64,000 bases of DNA. Source: Fluviirhizobium alvei. GTDB lineage: Bacteria; Pseudomonadota; Alphaproteobacteria; Rhizobiales; Rhizobiaceae. Location of the stretch: assembly GCF_030551875.1 (NCBI RefSeq), contig NZ_JAUOZU010000012.1, forward strand, positions 124,001-188,000, in the 5' to 3' direction. Positions within the stretch are counted from its first letter, which is position 1. Every line of letters starts with the position of its first letter. Of this stretch, positions 24,878 through 35,111 are shown in pieces. The notes under the pieces are model-generated. The model saw nothing but the letters and a program-made list of their open reading frames with translations. It did no database searches and was not told where the DNA came from. The translations under genes were made by a program, and so were the position numbers.

Positions 24878-25464
24878 TTTTCCGGTCCTTCCCATTCATC
24901 GAACGGTTTCCAGTCGCATGCAAGCGAACGATCTGCAAGACGGAATGCATAGAGATTGCCACCACCCGCAGGCTGGTCACGATCCCTGGCGATCGGAACC
25001 CCTCCGAGATGGCATTTGAGGAGCGTTCCCACGCCGCCGTGACCGACAATCGCGATCGGTATGTCGGGATCATGATTTGAAAGCAGCCGGTCGACGGCCC
25101 CGACGATCCTTGCCTGAGCATCGCAGGCCCGCTCCCACCCCCTGAAGCTGTCAGATGGGTAGGCGAAAAACCGGTCGGCGGCCTTTTCGAATTCGGCGGG
25201 AACGAGAAAGCCCGTGGCGCTGCGATCATTTTCGCCACTATGGGGAAGGATTTCGACGGAGAGACCCGCACGTCTCGCCATTATCTCAGCCGTTTCGATC
25301 GCCTTGGTCTCTTCACTGGCGACGATCCGCCCCAGTTTCGCGACCCATGGCATTTTCGCGGCCGCTTCGGCTCTTGCCTTACCCAGTGGAGACAGGCTCC
25401 AACGGGGCACAGGAACCGACGGATCAATCATCACCTGCGGATGGGTGACATAGAAGCCGAACAC
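24856..25464 (-). CDS. Histidine phosphatase superfamily protein with altered RHG motif
   Basis: A 202-residue protein with the phosphoglycerate-mutase-like fold. The usual N-terminal RHG is THP (YVTHPQV), and the next motif reads [11 protein letters not shown], with Lys where the family has Arg. GENDRS and the second histidine motif GHGGVG are kept. The nucleophilic histidine of THP remains, so phosphatase activity is possible but altered. The start is GTG at 25464, 3 bp from the pmtA stop. Substrate unknown. Confidence 0.75.
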   Translation of the reverse strand: MFGFYVTHPQVMIDPSVPVPRWSLSPLGKARAEAAAKMPWVAKLGRIVASEETKAIETAEIMARRAGLSVEILPHSGENDRSATGFLVPAEFEKAADRFFAYPSDSFRGWERACDAQARIVGAVDRLLSNHDPDIPIAIVGHGGVGTLLKCHLGGVPIARDRDQPAGGGNLYAFRLADRSLACDWKPFDEWEGPEKWMPKTV

Positions 25465-25467
25465 GGA

Positions 25468-26067
25468 TCATCCAACGGTCTTGCGATAGTGCCAGATCTG
25501 CGCCGGGGGAATGTTCCGCATGATGAAATCGAAGTGACTGATCTGGTAGCTGTCGGGCTTTGCGACCACCGGCGAGGCCGGCCCATAGGAAAACTGCACC
25601 ACCGGGCGCCCGACGGGAATGCGCTCCAGAAGATCCTCGATCAATTCCACGCGCTTGGACATGGGAAAGTTGAGAAGCGGGATGCCGGAAATCACGCAAT
25701 CGAACTGTTCGCCTTCAAAGTCCTTCAGCGTTTCGGCGAGGTTGAAGGCATCGCCCTCAATGAATTGGACACCGGGGAAGCGCTCGCGGAGATGGCTGAC
25801 GAAACTGGCGGAATATTCGACTGAAACCAGGTTTTCCGGTTTCACGCCGCGCGCCAGGATGGCCTTTGTGATCACACCGGTTCCTGGGCCCAGTTCAAGC
25901 ACCCGCAATCCGGAATTTGGATTGATGATGCTGGCCATGCGATCGGCAGTCCGTGCCGAAGTCGGCATGATGGCGCCAACCGTTTTCGGTCCGGCAATCA
26001 CGCCTTTGAGGAATCGGATCTCATCATCGAATTTTGTTGCAATCCGACTCTTGAGACGAGCGACCAT
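25468..26067 (-). CDS. pmtA: Phosphatidylethanolamine N-methyltransferase
   Basis: A 199-residue SAM-dependent methyltransferase of the Sinorhizobium PmtA type, which methylates phosphatidylethanolamine three times to phosphatidylcholine at the inner membrane. The SAM motif is VLELGPGTGVITKAIL (about 56-71), preceded by VGAIMPTSARTADRMAS, which is typical of PmtA. Length matches the rhizobial enzyme. It starts a leftward run of tightly packed genes. Confidence 0.9.
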   Translation of the reverse strand: MVARLKSRIATKFDDEIRFLKGVIAGPKTVGAIMPTSARTADRMASIINPNSGLRVLELGPGTGVITKAILARGVKPENLVSVEYSASFVSHLRERFPGVQFIEGDAFNLAETLKDFEGEQFDCVISGIPLLNFPMSKRVELIEDLLERIPVGRPVVQFSYGPASPVVAKPDSYQISHFDFIMRNIPPAQIWHYRKTVG

Positions 26068-26202
26068 TATCCATTTCCCTTATAATTTCTTAAGTTTCTT
26101 GTGCGCCCTAAAAAAAGGTAAAAGCAAGACAGATATGGCCTTGGCCGGCAAAATTCCTTAATTATTTTAATCAACGTTAACGCGCGGGCCACGGATGCTA
26201 CG

Positions 26203-26233
26203 AAAAAGCCAGCGCAATCGCTCGCACTGGCTT
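26203..26233 (-). terminator. Rho-independent terminator of dnaN
   Basis: Read on the minus strand: AAGCCAGTGC, an 8-base loop, then GCGCTGGCTT (10-bp stem with one G-U pair) followed by TTT. It begins 27 bp after the dnaN stop. The rest of the 192-bp gap to pmtA is A+T-rich and probably holds the pmtA promoter. Confidence 0.85.
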
Positions 26234-26259
26234 CAAGATACATTCGAAGACAATCTCAG

Positions 26260-27378
26260 TCAGACGCGCATCGGCATCAGAACGTAGAGCGCATCATTGC
26301 CTGAAGAATCGACGATGATCGTCGGCGAACCCGGATCAGCGAGCTTGAAGACCGCATCATCGCCGCTCAACTGACCCGTGATATCGAGAAGATACTTGGC
26401 GTTGAAGCCGATCTCGAGCGGATCGCCCTCATAGGAAACAGCCAGTTCTTCCGTGGCGCTACCGGAGTCGGGATTGTTGACGGTCAGCACCATCTGGCCA
26501 TCGGTAAGCGCGAGCTTGACGGCACGGCCACGTTCTGACGAGATGGTCGAGACGCGGTCGACCGCGCTGGCAAAAGTCGAGCAATCCACCCGCATCTCCT
26601 TGTCATTGCCGGTCGGAATGACGCGCTGATAATCGGGGAAGGTGCCGTCGATCAGTTTCGAGGTCAGAACGATTTCGCCGAAAGACAGGCGGATCTTCGC
26701 ATCCGACACTTCGAACCGCAGCATCGCTTCGGGATTTTCGATCAGTTTTTGGATTTCGCCCACGGTCTTGCGGGGAATGATGATGCCGGGCATGCCTTCC
26801 GCGCCAGACGGCGCTTCGATTTCGGCGCGCGCCAGGCGGTGACCATCCGTTGCGACGGCGCGCAGCTTGAGATCGCTGCCCGATTCGGCCGTGTGAAGGA
26901 AAATGCCGTTGAGATAGTAACGGGTTTCCTCGGTCGAGATCGCAAACTGGGTGCGCTCGATCAGCATCTTGAGATCAGCCGCCTTGATATTGAAGGCATG
27001 GCTGAAGGTCCCGGCCGTCAGATCGGGAAAATCGCTCTCGGGCAGGCACTGCAGCGAGAATTTCGAACGGCCGGACGACACGCTCATGGTCGTGCCTTCG
27101 GCATTGGTCGTCAAAGCCACTTCGGAACCATCGGGCAGCTTGCGGACGATTTCATAGAGCAGATGCGCCGGAACCGTCGTCGCACCGGCCTGTTCGGTCA
27201 TGGCCGGAGCGCCTTCGGTGATCTCCAGATCGAGGTCGGTCGCCTTCATCATCAGGCTCGAACCTTCGGCCCGCAACAGAACATTCGACAGGATCGGGAT
27301 CGTATTGCGACGCTCGACCACGCGATGGACGTGACCGAGGGATTTCAACAGATTGGAACGCTCAAGTGTGATACGCAT
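26260..27378 (-). CDS. dnaN: DNA polymerase III beta sliding clamp
   Basis: A 372-residue three-domain processivity clamp. The start MRITLERSNLLKSLGHVHRVVERRNTIPILSNVLL and the end NDALYVLMPMRV are diagnostic of DnaN. It encircles DNA and tethers the polymerase. The ORF is open far upstream to 28131 on the opposite strand of rsmI, but the ATG at 27378 is clearly right. Here dnaN is not next to dnaA, as usual in rhizobia. Confidence 0.97.
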   Translation of the reverse strand: MRITLERSNLLKSLGHVHRVVERRNTIPILSNVLLRAEGSSLMMKATDLDLEITEGAPAMTEQAGATTVPAHLLYEIVRKLPDGSEVALTTNAEGTTMSVSSGRSKFSLQCLPESDFPDLTAGTFSHAFNIKAADLKMLIERTQFAISTEETRYYLNGIFLHTAESGSDLKLRAVATDGHRLARAEIEAPSGAEGMPGIIIPRKTVGEIQKLIENPEAMLRFEVSDAKIRLSFGEIVLTSKLIDGTFPDYQRVIPTGNDKEMRVDCSTFASAVDRVSTISSERGRAVKLALTDGQMVLTVNNPDSGSATEELAVSYEGDPLEIGFNAKYLLDITGQLSGDDAVFKLADPGSPTIIVDSSGNDALYVLMPMRV

Positions 27379-27561
27379 GATCCCTACCGATTTTCTGTAC
27401 TTCTGCGCCTGGGGTTTCATTCCCGGAGGGCGGGACGGGCAAAATGGCAGAAAGCGGGACGGATGCGCAAGAGAAAAGCCGAACCCATCAACCAATTTAC
27501 GCTCTTGCACTCCCGCGATCCCTTGCCCATAAGGGCCTGAAGCGACAGGAAGGGTCTTAAC

Positions 27562-28473
27562 GTGTCGGAGAGCGAAGCCAAGGACGGAGCCGGATCGAAG
27601 AGCTACCGTATCCGTACGCTCGAAATTCCTGCCAGACCGCTGGAGCCGGGCCTCTATCTGGTTTCCACACCAATCGGCAATCTGTCCGACATCACCCTGC
27701 GGGCGCTGGAGACCATTGCCGCAGCCGACATTTTGGCGGCGGAAGATACGCGGGTGACGCGTGTTCTTCTCGAACGCTATGCGATCGGCCGGCGGACCAT
27801 CGCCTATCACGACCATAATGCGCGCGATGCCGGCGAACGGCTTCTGGCCGATCTCGACCGCGGCCTGTCCGTCGCCATCGTTTCGGATGCCGGCACACCC
27901 CTGATTTCCGATCCGGGTTACCGTTTGGCGCAGGCGGCAATCGAGGCCGGGCACCGGGTCTTTCCCATACCCGGCCCCTCTTCGGTGATCACGGCGCTTT
28001 CTGCCTCCGGCCTGCCGAGCGACAGTTTCTTCTTCGCCGGGTTTCTGCCGCAGAAGGAGAAGGCGCGCCGCGACCGGCTGGCCGAGATCGGCACCATTCC
28101 CGGCACGCTTCTCTATTTCGAGAGCCCGCACCGGCTCGCGGCAAGCCTTGAGGATGCTTCCCTGGTGTTGGGCGGGGAACGGGCGGCCTGCGTGTGCCGC
28201 GAACTGACCAAGACGTTTGAGGAGTTCCGTCGCGGTAGCCTGGCAGAACTGGCCGATTTCTATGCGGCGCAGGAGAATATACGCGGCGAGATCGTGGTGG
28301 CGATCGCCCCGCCTCCCGAAGCGCAGGAAATGGCGGCTGAAGATGTCGATGCCCTGCTTCTCGAACTCGCCCGCACGATGCCGACGGCAAAGGCCGCCAC
28401 GGAAGCGGCGCGCCGAACGGGCGAACCGCGAAAGGTTCTCTATCAGCGGCTCCTCGATCTCAAGGCGACCTGA
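27562..28473 (+). CDS. rsmI: 16S rRNA (cytidine-1402 2'-O) methyltransferase
   Basis: A 303-residue tetrapyrrole-methylase-fold enzyme that 2'-O-methylates C1402 in the ribosomal decoding centre. The motifs are LYLVSTPIGNLSDITLRALETIAAADILAAEDTRVTRVLL and SDAGTPLISDPGYRL, with IPGPSSVITALSASGLP later. The start is GTG at 27562. It is followed after 2 bp by yraN, the usual partner. It diverges from dnaN across a 183-bp gap. Confidence 0.95.
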   Translation: MSESEAKDGAGSKSYRIRTLEIPARPLEPGLYLVSTPIGNLSDITLRALETIAAADILAAEDTRVTRVLLERYAIGRRTIAYHDHNARDAGERLLADLDRGLSVAIVSDAGTPLISDPGYRLAQAAIEAGHRVFPIPGPSSVITALSASGLPSDSFFFAGFLPQKEKARRDRLAEIGTIPGTLLYFESPHRLAASLEDASLVLGGERAACVCRELTKTFEEFRRGSLAELADFYAAQENIRGEIVVAIAPPPEAQEMAAEDVDALLLELARTMPTAKAATEAARRTGEPRKVLYQRLLDLKAT

Positions 28474-28475
28474 CG

Positions 28476-28838
28476 ATGGAGGACGGCACCCGCAAACGGC
28501 GTCAAGCGCTGAAGAGGGGCCGGATTTCCGAATATGTCGCGGCTGCCTTTCTGATTCTCAGGGGGTATCAGATCGTCACCATGCATTTCCGCGTCGGCGC
28601 CGGCGAGATCGACATCATTGCCCGCAAACGGGACCTGATCTGCTTCGTTGAAGTCAAGGCACGCGCCACGACCGATGGGGCCATTACCGCGGTGACGGGC
28701 GAATCACAGCGGCGCATTCACAATGCCAGCCTCGCCTGGCTCTCCCGCCAGCCGGATGGGTCTTCGCTTTCCCTTCGCTATGATATCATCGCCATTTCAC
28801 CCTTCCGGCTTCCGAAGCATTTTCTAGATGCCTTCTAG
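28476..28838 (+). CDS. YraN family (UPF0102) endonuclease-like protein
   Basis: A 120-residue protein of the UPF0102 family with a restriction-endonuclease-like core: GEIDIIARKRDLICFVEVKAR carries the E..D..ExK residues, plus ITAVTGESQRRIHNASLAWL. Family function is uncertain; distant similarity to Holliday-junction resolvases is noted. Translation is probably coupled to rsmI. Confidence 0.88.
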   Translation: MEDGTRKRRQALKRGRISEYVAAAFLILRGYQIVTMHFRVGAGEIDIIARKRDLICFVEVKARATTDGAITAVTGESQRRIHNASLAWLSRQPDGSSLSLRYDIIAISPFRLPKHFLDAF

Positions 28839-28938
28839 GACATGGTCTGACCATGCGCCGATCTCCGCTGTCACATCGACGTCACGCGCGGCAATTAGTG
28901 CGCCTGCTAGCGCCCAATGAATATCCGGATCAATTCCC

Positions 28939-29937
28939 ATGCTGACCACCACGACCAACCGGCTTCCGGCCCCTCCCGCCGATCTCAGGTCCCGTCTCGA
29001 TGCAAAGGACAAGACGATCGAAGCGCATGATGCGCTGATGGCGTCGCTTCCGGCCATGTCGTTGGTCGAAACGGATGGTTCGTCCAGCAAGTCCGCAGCC
29101 CTTTCCTTTCCCATCACGGTTTCGGCCTGGAACCTCGAGCGCTGCCTTTTCGTCGAGGCGAGCGCAAGAAGGATTGCGGAAACCCGCTCGGATGTCGTGC
29201 TGCTGTCGGAAATGGATTGCGGCATGGCCCGGACCGGACAGAGGCACACGAGCGCCGAACTCGCTCGCGAACTCGACATGACCTATTCCTACGGGGTGGA
29301 ATTCATCGAATTGGGGTTGGGCTCGCCGATCGAGCGCGATCTCTGCACCGACAGCTTCAATGCGCTTGGGTTTCACGGCAATGCGCTGCTGGCAAAAGCC
29401 AACCTGCATGCACCCTTCATGATCCGTCTTGAAGGCGAACGCCTGTGGCGCAACCACGACCCGAACCAGCCGCGCATCGGCGAACGGTGCGCTGTCGGCG
29501 CCACTATCGAAAGCGAGGACGGTCCGATCCTGTTTGTCTCGGTTCATCTCGAAAGTGCCGTGACCGCCCCCTACCGGGAGTGGCAGGTGAAAGCGCTTCT
29601 CGATGTCATCGACGCCCACTTCCCCGCACTCCCCGTTCTGATCGGCGGCGACATGAACACCGGCAATCGCATGGAGGGTGATTTCGAGGCCGAGGGCCTG
29701 TTTCCGGTCGCCTTCGAGCGTGGATATCGACGACATGGTGGTGACATGACGCGGATGACGACCCGCGCCAGCCTGATCAGCCGCTTTCCTGAACGGGCAA
29801 TGAAGCTCGACTGGTTCCTGAGCCGCGACCTCGACATCGATCGTTCCTCGATCGTCGCTGCAGTGGATGAACAGGGCCGACCGCTCTCGGACCATGAATT
29901 GATCACCTGCCGGATTGCGGGCATTACCGGCCGTTAG
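28939..29937 (+). CDS. Endonuclease/exonuclease/phosphatase family protein
   Basis: A 332-residue protein with the EEP fold. Metal and catalytic motifs are [36 protein letters not shown] and SDHELITC, in the expected order from about residue 55 to 325. There is no signal peptide. The substrate (nucleic acid, phosphoinositide-like or other phosphodiester) cannot be told. It lies between yraN and gshB, a place where rhizobia often have such a gene. Confidence 0.82.
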   Translation: MLTTTTNRLPAPPADLRSRLDAKDKTIEAHDALMASLPAMSLVETDGSSSKSAALSFPITVSAWNLERCLFVEASARRIAETRSDVVLLSEMDCGMARTGQRHTSAELARELDMTYSYGVEFIELGLGSPIERDLCTDSFNALGFHGNALLAKANLHAPFMIRLEGERLWRNHDPNQPRIGERCAVGATIESEDGPILFVSVHLESAVTAPYREWQVKALLDVIDAHFPALPVLIGGDMNTGNRMEGDFEAEGLFPVAFERGYRRHGGDMTRMTTRASLISRFPERAMKLDWFLSRDLDIDRSSIVAAVDEQGRPLSDHELITCRIAGITGR

Positions 29938-30008
29938 CTCCCTTGCCATGCGCAGGTCCAGGCCCTAAATCAGGCAGACCCTGCCCACAGCCACACGCGG
30001 AGACTTGC

Positions 30009-30956
30009 ATGGCCCGGATCAAGAATGTCGCCATACAGATGGACCATGTGTCCACCATCAACATTACGGGCGACTCCACTTTCGCCATGGGCCTTGAGGC
30101 ACAGGCGCGCGGCTACCGGCTGTTCCACTACACGCCGAACCAGCTTTCCATGCGCGACGGCGAAATCTATGCGCAGGCCGAAGTGATGGAGCTTCGCGAC
30201 GTCAAGGGCGATCATTTCACGCTTGCTCCGGCCGAGCGGATCAATCTTGCCGATATGGATGTGGTGCTCCTGCGCCAGGATCCGCCCTTCGACATGGCCT
30301 ATATCACCTCCACCCACCTTCTCGAGCGCGTTCATCCGAAGACGCTGGTGGTCAATGATCCGAACTGGGTGCGCAATTCCCCGGAGAAGATCTTCGTTAC
30401 CGAATTCGCCGACCTCATGCCGAAGACGCTGATCACACGCAATGTGAGCGAAATTGCGCGCTTCCGTGCCGAAATGGGCGATATCATCCTGAAGCCGCTC
30501 TATGGCAATGGCGGTGCCGGCGTGTTCCACTCCTCGCGCGATGACCGCAACTTCTCCTCGTTGCTCGAAATGTTCGGCCAGCTGTTCCGCGAACCCTATA
30601 TCGCCCAGCAATATCTGCCGGCGGTGCGCAAGGGCGACAAGCGCATCATCCTCATCGACGGCGAACCCGTCGGCGCCATCAACCGCGTGCCTGCCGAAAC
30701 GGATTCACGCTCGAACATGCATGTCGGCGGCCGCGCCGAACATACCGAGCTGACCGACCGCGAGCGCGAGATCTGTGCCCGTATCGGCCCATCGTTGCGT
30801 GAACGCGGCTTCATTCTGGTCGGTATCGACGTGATCGGCGACTATATGACCGAAATCAACGTGACTTCGCCGACCGGCATCCGCGAGGTGAAGAAGTTCG
30901 GCGGCGCCGATATTGCCAGCCTGTTCTGGGATGCGGTGGAGAAGAAACGCGCCTGA
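30009..30956 (+). CDS. gshB: Glutathione synthetase
   Basis: A 315-residue ATP-grasp ligase that joins gamma-glutamylcysteine and glycine. The N-terminal [54 protein letters not shown] and the C-terminal [23 protein letters not shown] are diagnostic. I chose the ATG at 30009 after GCGGAG; the frame is open from 29943. The gap of about 200 bp after the gene carries the promoter region of yifB. Confidence 0.96.
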   Translation: MARIKNVAIQMDHVSTINITGDSTFAMGLEAQARGYRLFHYTPNQLSMRDGEIYAQAEVMELRDVKGDHFTLAPAERINLADMDVVLLRQDPPFDMAYITSTHLLERVHPKTLVVNDPNWVRNSPEKIFVTEFADLMPKTLITRNVSEIARFRAEMGDIILKPLYGNGGAGVFHSSRDDRNFSSLLEMFGQLFREPYIAQQYLPAVRKGDKRIILIDGEPVGAINRVPAETDSRSNMHVGGRAEHTELTDREREICARIGPSLRERGFILVGIDVIGDYMTEINVTSPTGIREVKKFGGADIASLFWDAVEKKRA

Positions 30957-31155
30957 CGCGTTGCAAGCATGGCGAGCGCCGGGTAGGCTTGATTTGTTCC
31001 GGCGCCACAACCTCCCACAACCAGACTTCCCGTCAATCGTGCATTTGTTCGATTATTGTTCTTGTTTTATTCCTTTTTCCATGCTTAATTGCAATCCGTA
31101 ACCGCATTACACGTGTATCCGCCCGTTGCGGCGGCCAGGCGAAGGGTTTCGGGGC

Positions 31156-32688
31156 ATGGTGGCGAGGGTCGGAACGGTTGCATTCCAGGGGATAGATGGC
31201 GTGCCTGTCGATGTGCAGGTGATGGTCGCTCCCGGCAAGATCGGCATGCATATCGTGGGCCTGCCGGACAAGGCAGTGGCCGAAAGCCGGGAACGGGTGC
31301 AGGCCGCCCTGCATGCCTCCGGGCTCGCGCTTCCGCCCAAGAAGGTCACCGTCAATCTGGCACCGGCTGACCTGCCGAAAGAGGGTAGCCACTTCGATCT
31401 GCCGATCGCGCTTGCATTGATGGCTGCACTGGGGGCAATTCCTTCCGATGCGCTGGCAAGTTACCTCGTTATCGGCGAACTCAATCTTGATGGAACGATT
31501 GCCGCTGTGGCCGGCGCGTTGCCCGCCGCCATCACTGCCAATTCGCTCGACAAGGGGTTGATCTGCCCCGCCGACAGCGGCCCGGAAGCTGCCTGGGCAG
31601 GGTCGGAGATCGACATTCTGGCGCCACGTAGCCTCGTTGGCCTCGCCAACCATTTTCGCGGAACCCAGGTGCTGAGCCGGCCGGAACCTGCCATTCGCCC
31701 GAGCCCCGCCAATCTGCCGGATCTTGCCGATATCAAGGGACAGGAAAGTGCCAAGCGCGCACTTGAAGTGGCAGCGGCTGGCGGACACAACCTCTTAATG
31801 ATCGGACCGCCCGGATCGGGGAAATCGATGCTGGCGCAACGTCTGCCTTCGATTCTGCCACCGCTGACCTCCGGCGAACTGCTCGAAGTGTCGATGATCC
31901 ATTCGCTGGCCGGTCAGCTCGCGGGCGGCAAGCTTTCCAGCCACCGTCCCTACCGGGCGCCGCACCATTCCGCCACCATGGCTGCGCTCGTCGGCGGCGG
32001 CTTGCGTGCCCGCCCCGGCGAGGCTTCGCTCGCCCATCATGGCATCCTGTTTCTCGATGAGCTGCCGGAGTTCAATCCGCAGACGCTTGACGCGTTGCGC
32101 CAGCCGCTCGAAACCGGCGAATGCGTGATTGCGCGTGCCAATCACCATGTTTCCTATCCGGCGAGCATCCAGCTGGTGGCAGCGATGAATCCTTGCCGTT
32201 GCGGCATGGCGGGCGAGCCCGGCCATCAATGTGCCCGCGGTCAACGCTGCGCCGCCGACTACCAGGCGCGGATTTCCGGCCCCCTGCTTGATCGGATCGA
32301 TATCCGGATCGACGTTCCGGCCGTTTCGGCTCATGACTTGCTGCGTCCGATGCCGGCGGAACCGAGTGCGGTGATTGCCGCGCGCGTTGCCCGCGCCCGC
32401 GAACGCCAGCGGGATCGGTTCATCGCGCTCGGCCATCCACGGCTTGGCGCCAATGCCCATTGTTCGACGGCGCTCATTGAAAAGATCGCCGATCCGGATC
32501 CGGCTGCGCTTCAACTGCTCAAGGATGCCGCCGACAAGATGAAGTTTTCCGCCCGCGGCTATCACCGCATCCTGAAAGTGGCGCGCACCATAGCCGATCT
32601 AGACGAGGCCGATAGGATCGGTCGCATCCATCTGGCGGAAGCGATTTCCTATCGCCTGGCGGGCGAGCGATTGCAGAGTGCTGCGTAA
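31156..32688 (+). CDS. YifB/ComM family Mg-chelatase-like AAA ATPase
   Basis: A 510-residue protein with an N-terminal Lon-protease-like domain, a magnesium-chelatase-type AAA+ domain (Walker A GPPGSGKS at 217-224; Walker B GILFLDELPEF) and a zinc-like cluster MNPCRCGMAGEPGHQCARGQRCAADY. ComM homologues are branch-migration helicases in natural transformation, and the family is wide even in non-competent bacteria. The ATG at 31156 (MVARVGTVAFQGIDG) fits the family. Confidence 0.92.
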   Translation: MVARVGTVAFQGIDGVPVDVQVMVAPGKIGMHIVGLPDKAVAESRERVQAALHASGLALPPKKVTVNLAPADLPKEGSHFDLPIALALMAALGAIPSDALASYLVIGELNLDGTIAAVAGALPAAITANSLDKGLICPADSGPEAAWAGSEIDILAPRSLVGLANHFRGTQVLSRPEPAIRPSPANLPDLADIKGQESAKRALEVAAAGGHNLLMIGPPGSGKSMLAQRLPSILPPLTSGELLEVSMIHSLAGQLAGGKLSSHRPYRAPHHSATMAALVGGGLRARPGEASLAHHGILFLDELPEFNPQTLDALRQPLETGECVIARANHHVSYPASIQLVAAMNPCRCGMAGEPGHQCARGQRCAADYQARISGPLLDRIDIRIDVPAVSAHDLLRPMPAEPSAVIAARVARARERQRDRFIALGHPRLGANAHCSTALIEKIADPDPAALQLLKDAADKMKFSARGYHRILKVARTIADLDEADRIGRIHLAEAISYRLAGERLQSAA

Positions 32689-32712
32689 ACGGCAATCAGG
32701 ATCGTCTGGGCA

Positions 32713-33213
32713 TCAGATCGATTGATCGGCAAACTTTGATACGGCCTCGCGATGATCGAGGCGGAACTTGGCGCCTGAAAATCGTGTATAGAGGTCTCGA
32801 TGGGCGGCGTGTCCCGTGGAGGTGGATCGCTGTTCATAATCGGCGGTCCAGGCGAGCAACGCTTCGAAGGCGGTTTGGTTCTCACCATTCTGAGGACCAC
32901 GGGCTTGAATGTTTTTCAGACATTCCGGTACTGGCAAATCGATCCAGACCAACGCCGTAGCCCGTTCGAGCGCAGCTTCAGCCAACCAGCCGAACACACC
33001 CTCGATCAGCCATGCGGGCGATGTGGCGATCGTTCTGGTGTCCTGAAATGCCAGTTGCTTGTCGCGTGGTACGCCCGGCAAGCCGGGCTCCCAGTGCAGA
33101 TTGTCAAGATGATAGGCCGGGAGAGAAAGGTTTGATCCGAGCTTCAGAGCGAGCCAGGACTTGCCTGACCCGCAATTGCCGATGATCAGCATTCGATTGA
33201 AATTTGTCGCCAT
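32713..33213 (-). CDS. P-loop adenylate-kinase-like protein
   Basis: A 166-residue P-loop protein with Walker A GNCGSGKS (12-19), LPAYHLDNLHWEPGL, and WLIEGVFGWLAEAALERATALVWIDLP. It resembles small kinase-like proteins annotated as DNA topology modulation FlaR or adenylate kinases; no function is certain. ATG codons at 33213 and 33192 and a GTG at 33216 are possible starts. It lies alone between yifB (converging, 24-bp gap) and cysK. Confidence 0.7.
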   Translation of the reverse strand: MATNFNRMLIIGNCGSGKSWLALKLGSNLSLPAYHLDNLHWEPGLPGVPRDKQLAFQDTRTIATSPAWLIEGVFGWLAEAALERATALVWIDLPVPECLKNIQARGPQNGENQTAFEALLAWTADYEQRSTSTGHAAHRDLYTRFSGAKFRLDHREAVSKFADQSI

Positions 33214-33264
33214 CACCCTTCCCCCGATCCTGCGACAGGACGTCGAGGGATGACGACCGAAGCG

Positions 33265-34233
33265 TCAGCCGCCGAGTCCCTCGAACAGCGCCGTCGACAG
33301 ATAGCGTTCGGCAAAAGACGGGATGATGACAACGATGGTCTTGCCGGCATTTTCCTCACGCTGGCCGACCTTGATTGCTGCGGTCAGAGCCGCGCCGGAC
33401 GAAATGCCGACCGGCACACCTTCGAGCCTTGCAACCAGACGCGCATTGGCAAAAGCCTCGTCATTGCTGACCGTCACCACCTCATCATAGACCGAGCGGT
33501 CGAGAATGGCCGGGGCGAAGCCGGCGCCAATGCCCTGGATTTTGTGCGGGCCAGGATTGCCGCCGGAAAGAACCGGAGAATCCGCCGGCTCGACAGCGAT
33601 GACCTGGACCGACGGCTTCTTCGCCTTCAGCACCTGGCCGGTGCCCGTGATAGTTCCACCGGTACCGATACCGGAAACGAAGATATCCACGCCGCCATCG
33701 GTGTCGTTCCAGATTTCTTCCGCCGTCGTCTTGCGGTGGATTTCCGGATTGGCCGAATTTTCGAACTGTTGCGGGATGATGGCATCCGGCAGCGTTGCGG
33801 CGAGTTCCTCGGCCTTGGCGATCGCGCCCTTCATGCCCTTGGCGCCTTCGGTCAGCACCAGTTCGGCACCAAGCAGCGCCAGCATCTTGCGGCGCTCGAT
33901 CGACATGGTTTCCGGCATGGTGAGGATAAGCTTGTAACCCTTTGCTGCGGCGGCAAAGGCAAGTGCGATCCCGGTATTGCCCGAGGTCGGCTCGACCAGC
34001 GTCGATTTGCCGGGCGTGATCTTGCCCTGCGCTTCGAGCGATTCGATCATGGCGACGCCAATACGATCCTTGACGGAGGCGATCGGGTTGAAGAATTCAA
34101 GCTTGGCGAGAAGGTTGGCCTTGACGCCCTTTTCCTTGGCCAGCTTGTCCAGCCGTACGATGGGCGTGTCACCGATCGTCTCGATGATGGAGCCGTAAAC
34201 GCGTCCGCGACCCGGTTTCTTAGTGTCAGCCAT
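33265..34233 (-). CDS. cysK: Cysteine synthase A (O-acetylserine sulfhydrylase)
   Basis: A 322-residue PLP enzyme that makes cysteine from O-acetylserine and sulfide. The PLP lysine is Lys55 in [11 protein letters not shown], the substrate loop is [11 protein letters not shown], and the phosphate loop is [12 protein letters not shown]. The C-terminal [14 protein letters not shown] is typical. The nearby gshB shares the thiol theme but is not in the same operon. Confidence 0.96.
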   Translation of the reverse strand: MADTKKPGRGRVYGSIIETIGDTPIVRLDKLAKEKGVKANLLAKLEFFNPIASVKDRIGVAMIESLEAQGKITPGKSTLVEPTSGNTGIALAFAAAAKGYKLILTMPETMSIERRKMLALLGAELVLTEGAKGMKGAIAKAEELAATLPDAIIPQQFENSANPEIHRKTTAEEIWNDTDGGVDIFVSGIGTGGTITGTGQVLKAKKPSVQVIAVEPADSPVLSGGNPGPHKIQGIGAGFAPAILDRSVYDEVVTVSNDEAFANARLVARLEGVPVGISSGAALTAAIKVGQREENAGKTIVVIIPSFAERYLSTALFEGLGG

Positions 34234-34365
34234 GATGTTTCTCCCTATTCGTTTGGGCGAAGGTAGGGCGTATCCGGCAATCTTTCCAGACAGAATTCCA
34301 CGCTTCCAGCAGTCGCGCCGGAAAATTCATCCAGAGTTCAGGCAAAACCAGAATATTCTTCCAAA

Positions 34366-34980
34366 TCACGCCCGGAGAGCGATGTAGCCCGCCGTTCCCA
34401 TCAGAAAGGTCGCGGCAACGCGGTTGAGACCGCGCAGCTGTTCCGGATGGCGGAAAAGTTCGCGCGCCCGCGAGGCCAGGGCAATATAAGGTACGGTTAC
34501 CAGTACCAGCACCACAAATGTCGCGGCCAGCAACTGGAGATAATCAGTAACGGTCAGCGTATCGAGACTGACAAGCGTCGGCACCAGCGCAACGTAAAAC
34601 AGCATCGCCTTCGGGTTGCCTAGCGTCACAAAGAGGCCGGCGAGAAAGGAATGGATCGGCGACCGTTTGGGACCCGCCGCCATTTCAGCTTTTACGAGCC
34701 CGGCGGTCCAGATCTTGTAGGCGACATAGGCGAGATAGGCTGCGCCCAGATATTTGATCACCATGAAGAGCGCGCCGAACGTCTGGGCGACGACAGACAG
34801 TCCGAGAACGACGGCCGTGAGGAACACCATGTCGCCCAGGATGAGACCGAATGCCATTGCAAGACTGTCGGTAAAACCCGCCCCCATGGCGCGCGCAACG
34901 AGCGCCGTGATACCGGGGCCAGGAATGATCGCGGCAACGAATAGCGCGAGGGAGTAGGTGAGAAGCGTGGCAATGGTCAT
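34366..34980 (-). CDS. LysE family amino-acid exporter
   Basis: A 204-residue membrane protein with six hydrophobic segments and the family start LLTYSLALFVAAIIPGPGITALVARAMGAGFTDSLAMAFGLILGD. The PGPG in the first segment and YLGAAYLAYVAYKIW are typical of LysE/RhtB transporters. The substrate is unknown. It is a single gene with a 131-bp upstream region. Confidence 0.88.
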   Translation of the reverse strand: MTIATLLTYSLALFVAAIIPGPGITALVARAMGAGFTDSLAMAFGLILGDMVFLTAVVLGLSVVAQTFGALFMVIKYLGAAYLAYVAYKIWTAGLVKAEMAAGPKRSPIHSFLAGLFVTLGNPKAMLFYVALVPTLVSLDTLTVTDYLQLLAATFVVLVLVTVPYIALASRARELFRHPEQLRGLNRVAATFLMGTAGYIALRA

Positions 34981-35111
34981 GGCAAACTGTTCATCTCTGA
35001 CATCAAACGCCTTTCATATTGTTTTTGGACAAAAAGGGCAATAGACCGAATTTTCATTTGCGTTAAGTAACGTATTCCGTATTATTTACGGATGCATGTT
35101 GATTGTTCGTT

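Noticed and set aside
34981-35111. TCCGTA-N5-TACGGA repeat in the gap between the lysE-like and GNAT genes
   Set aside because: Six-base arms only and no clear relation to either gene; not distinguishable from chance.
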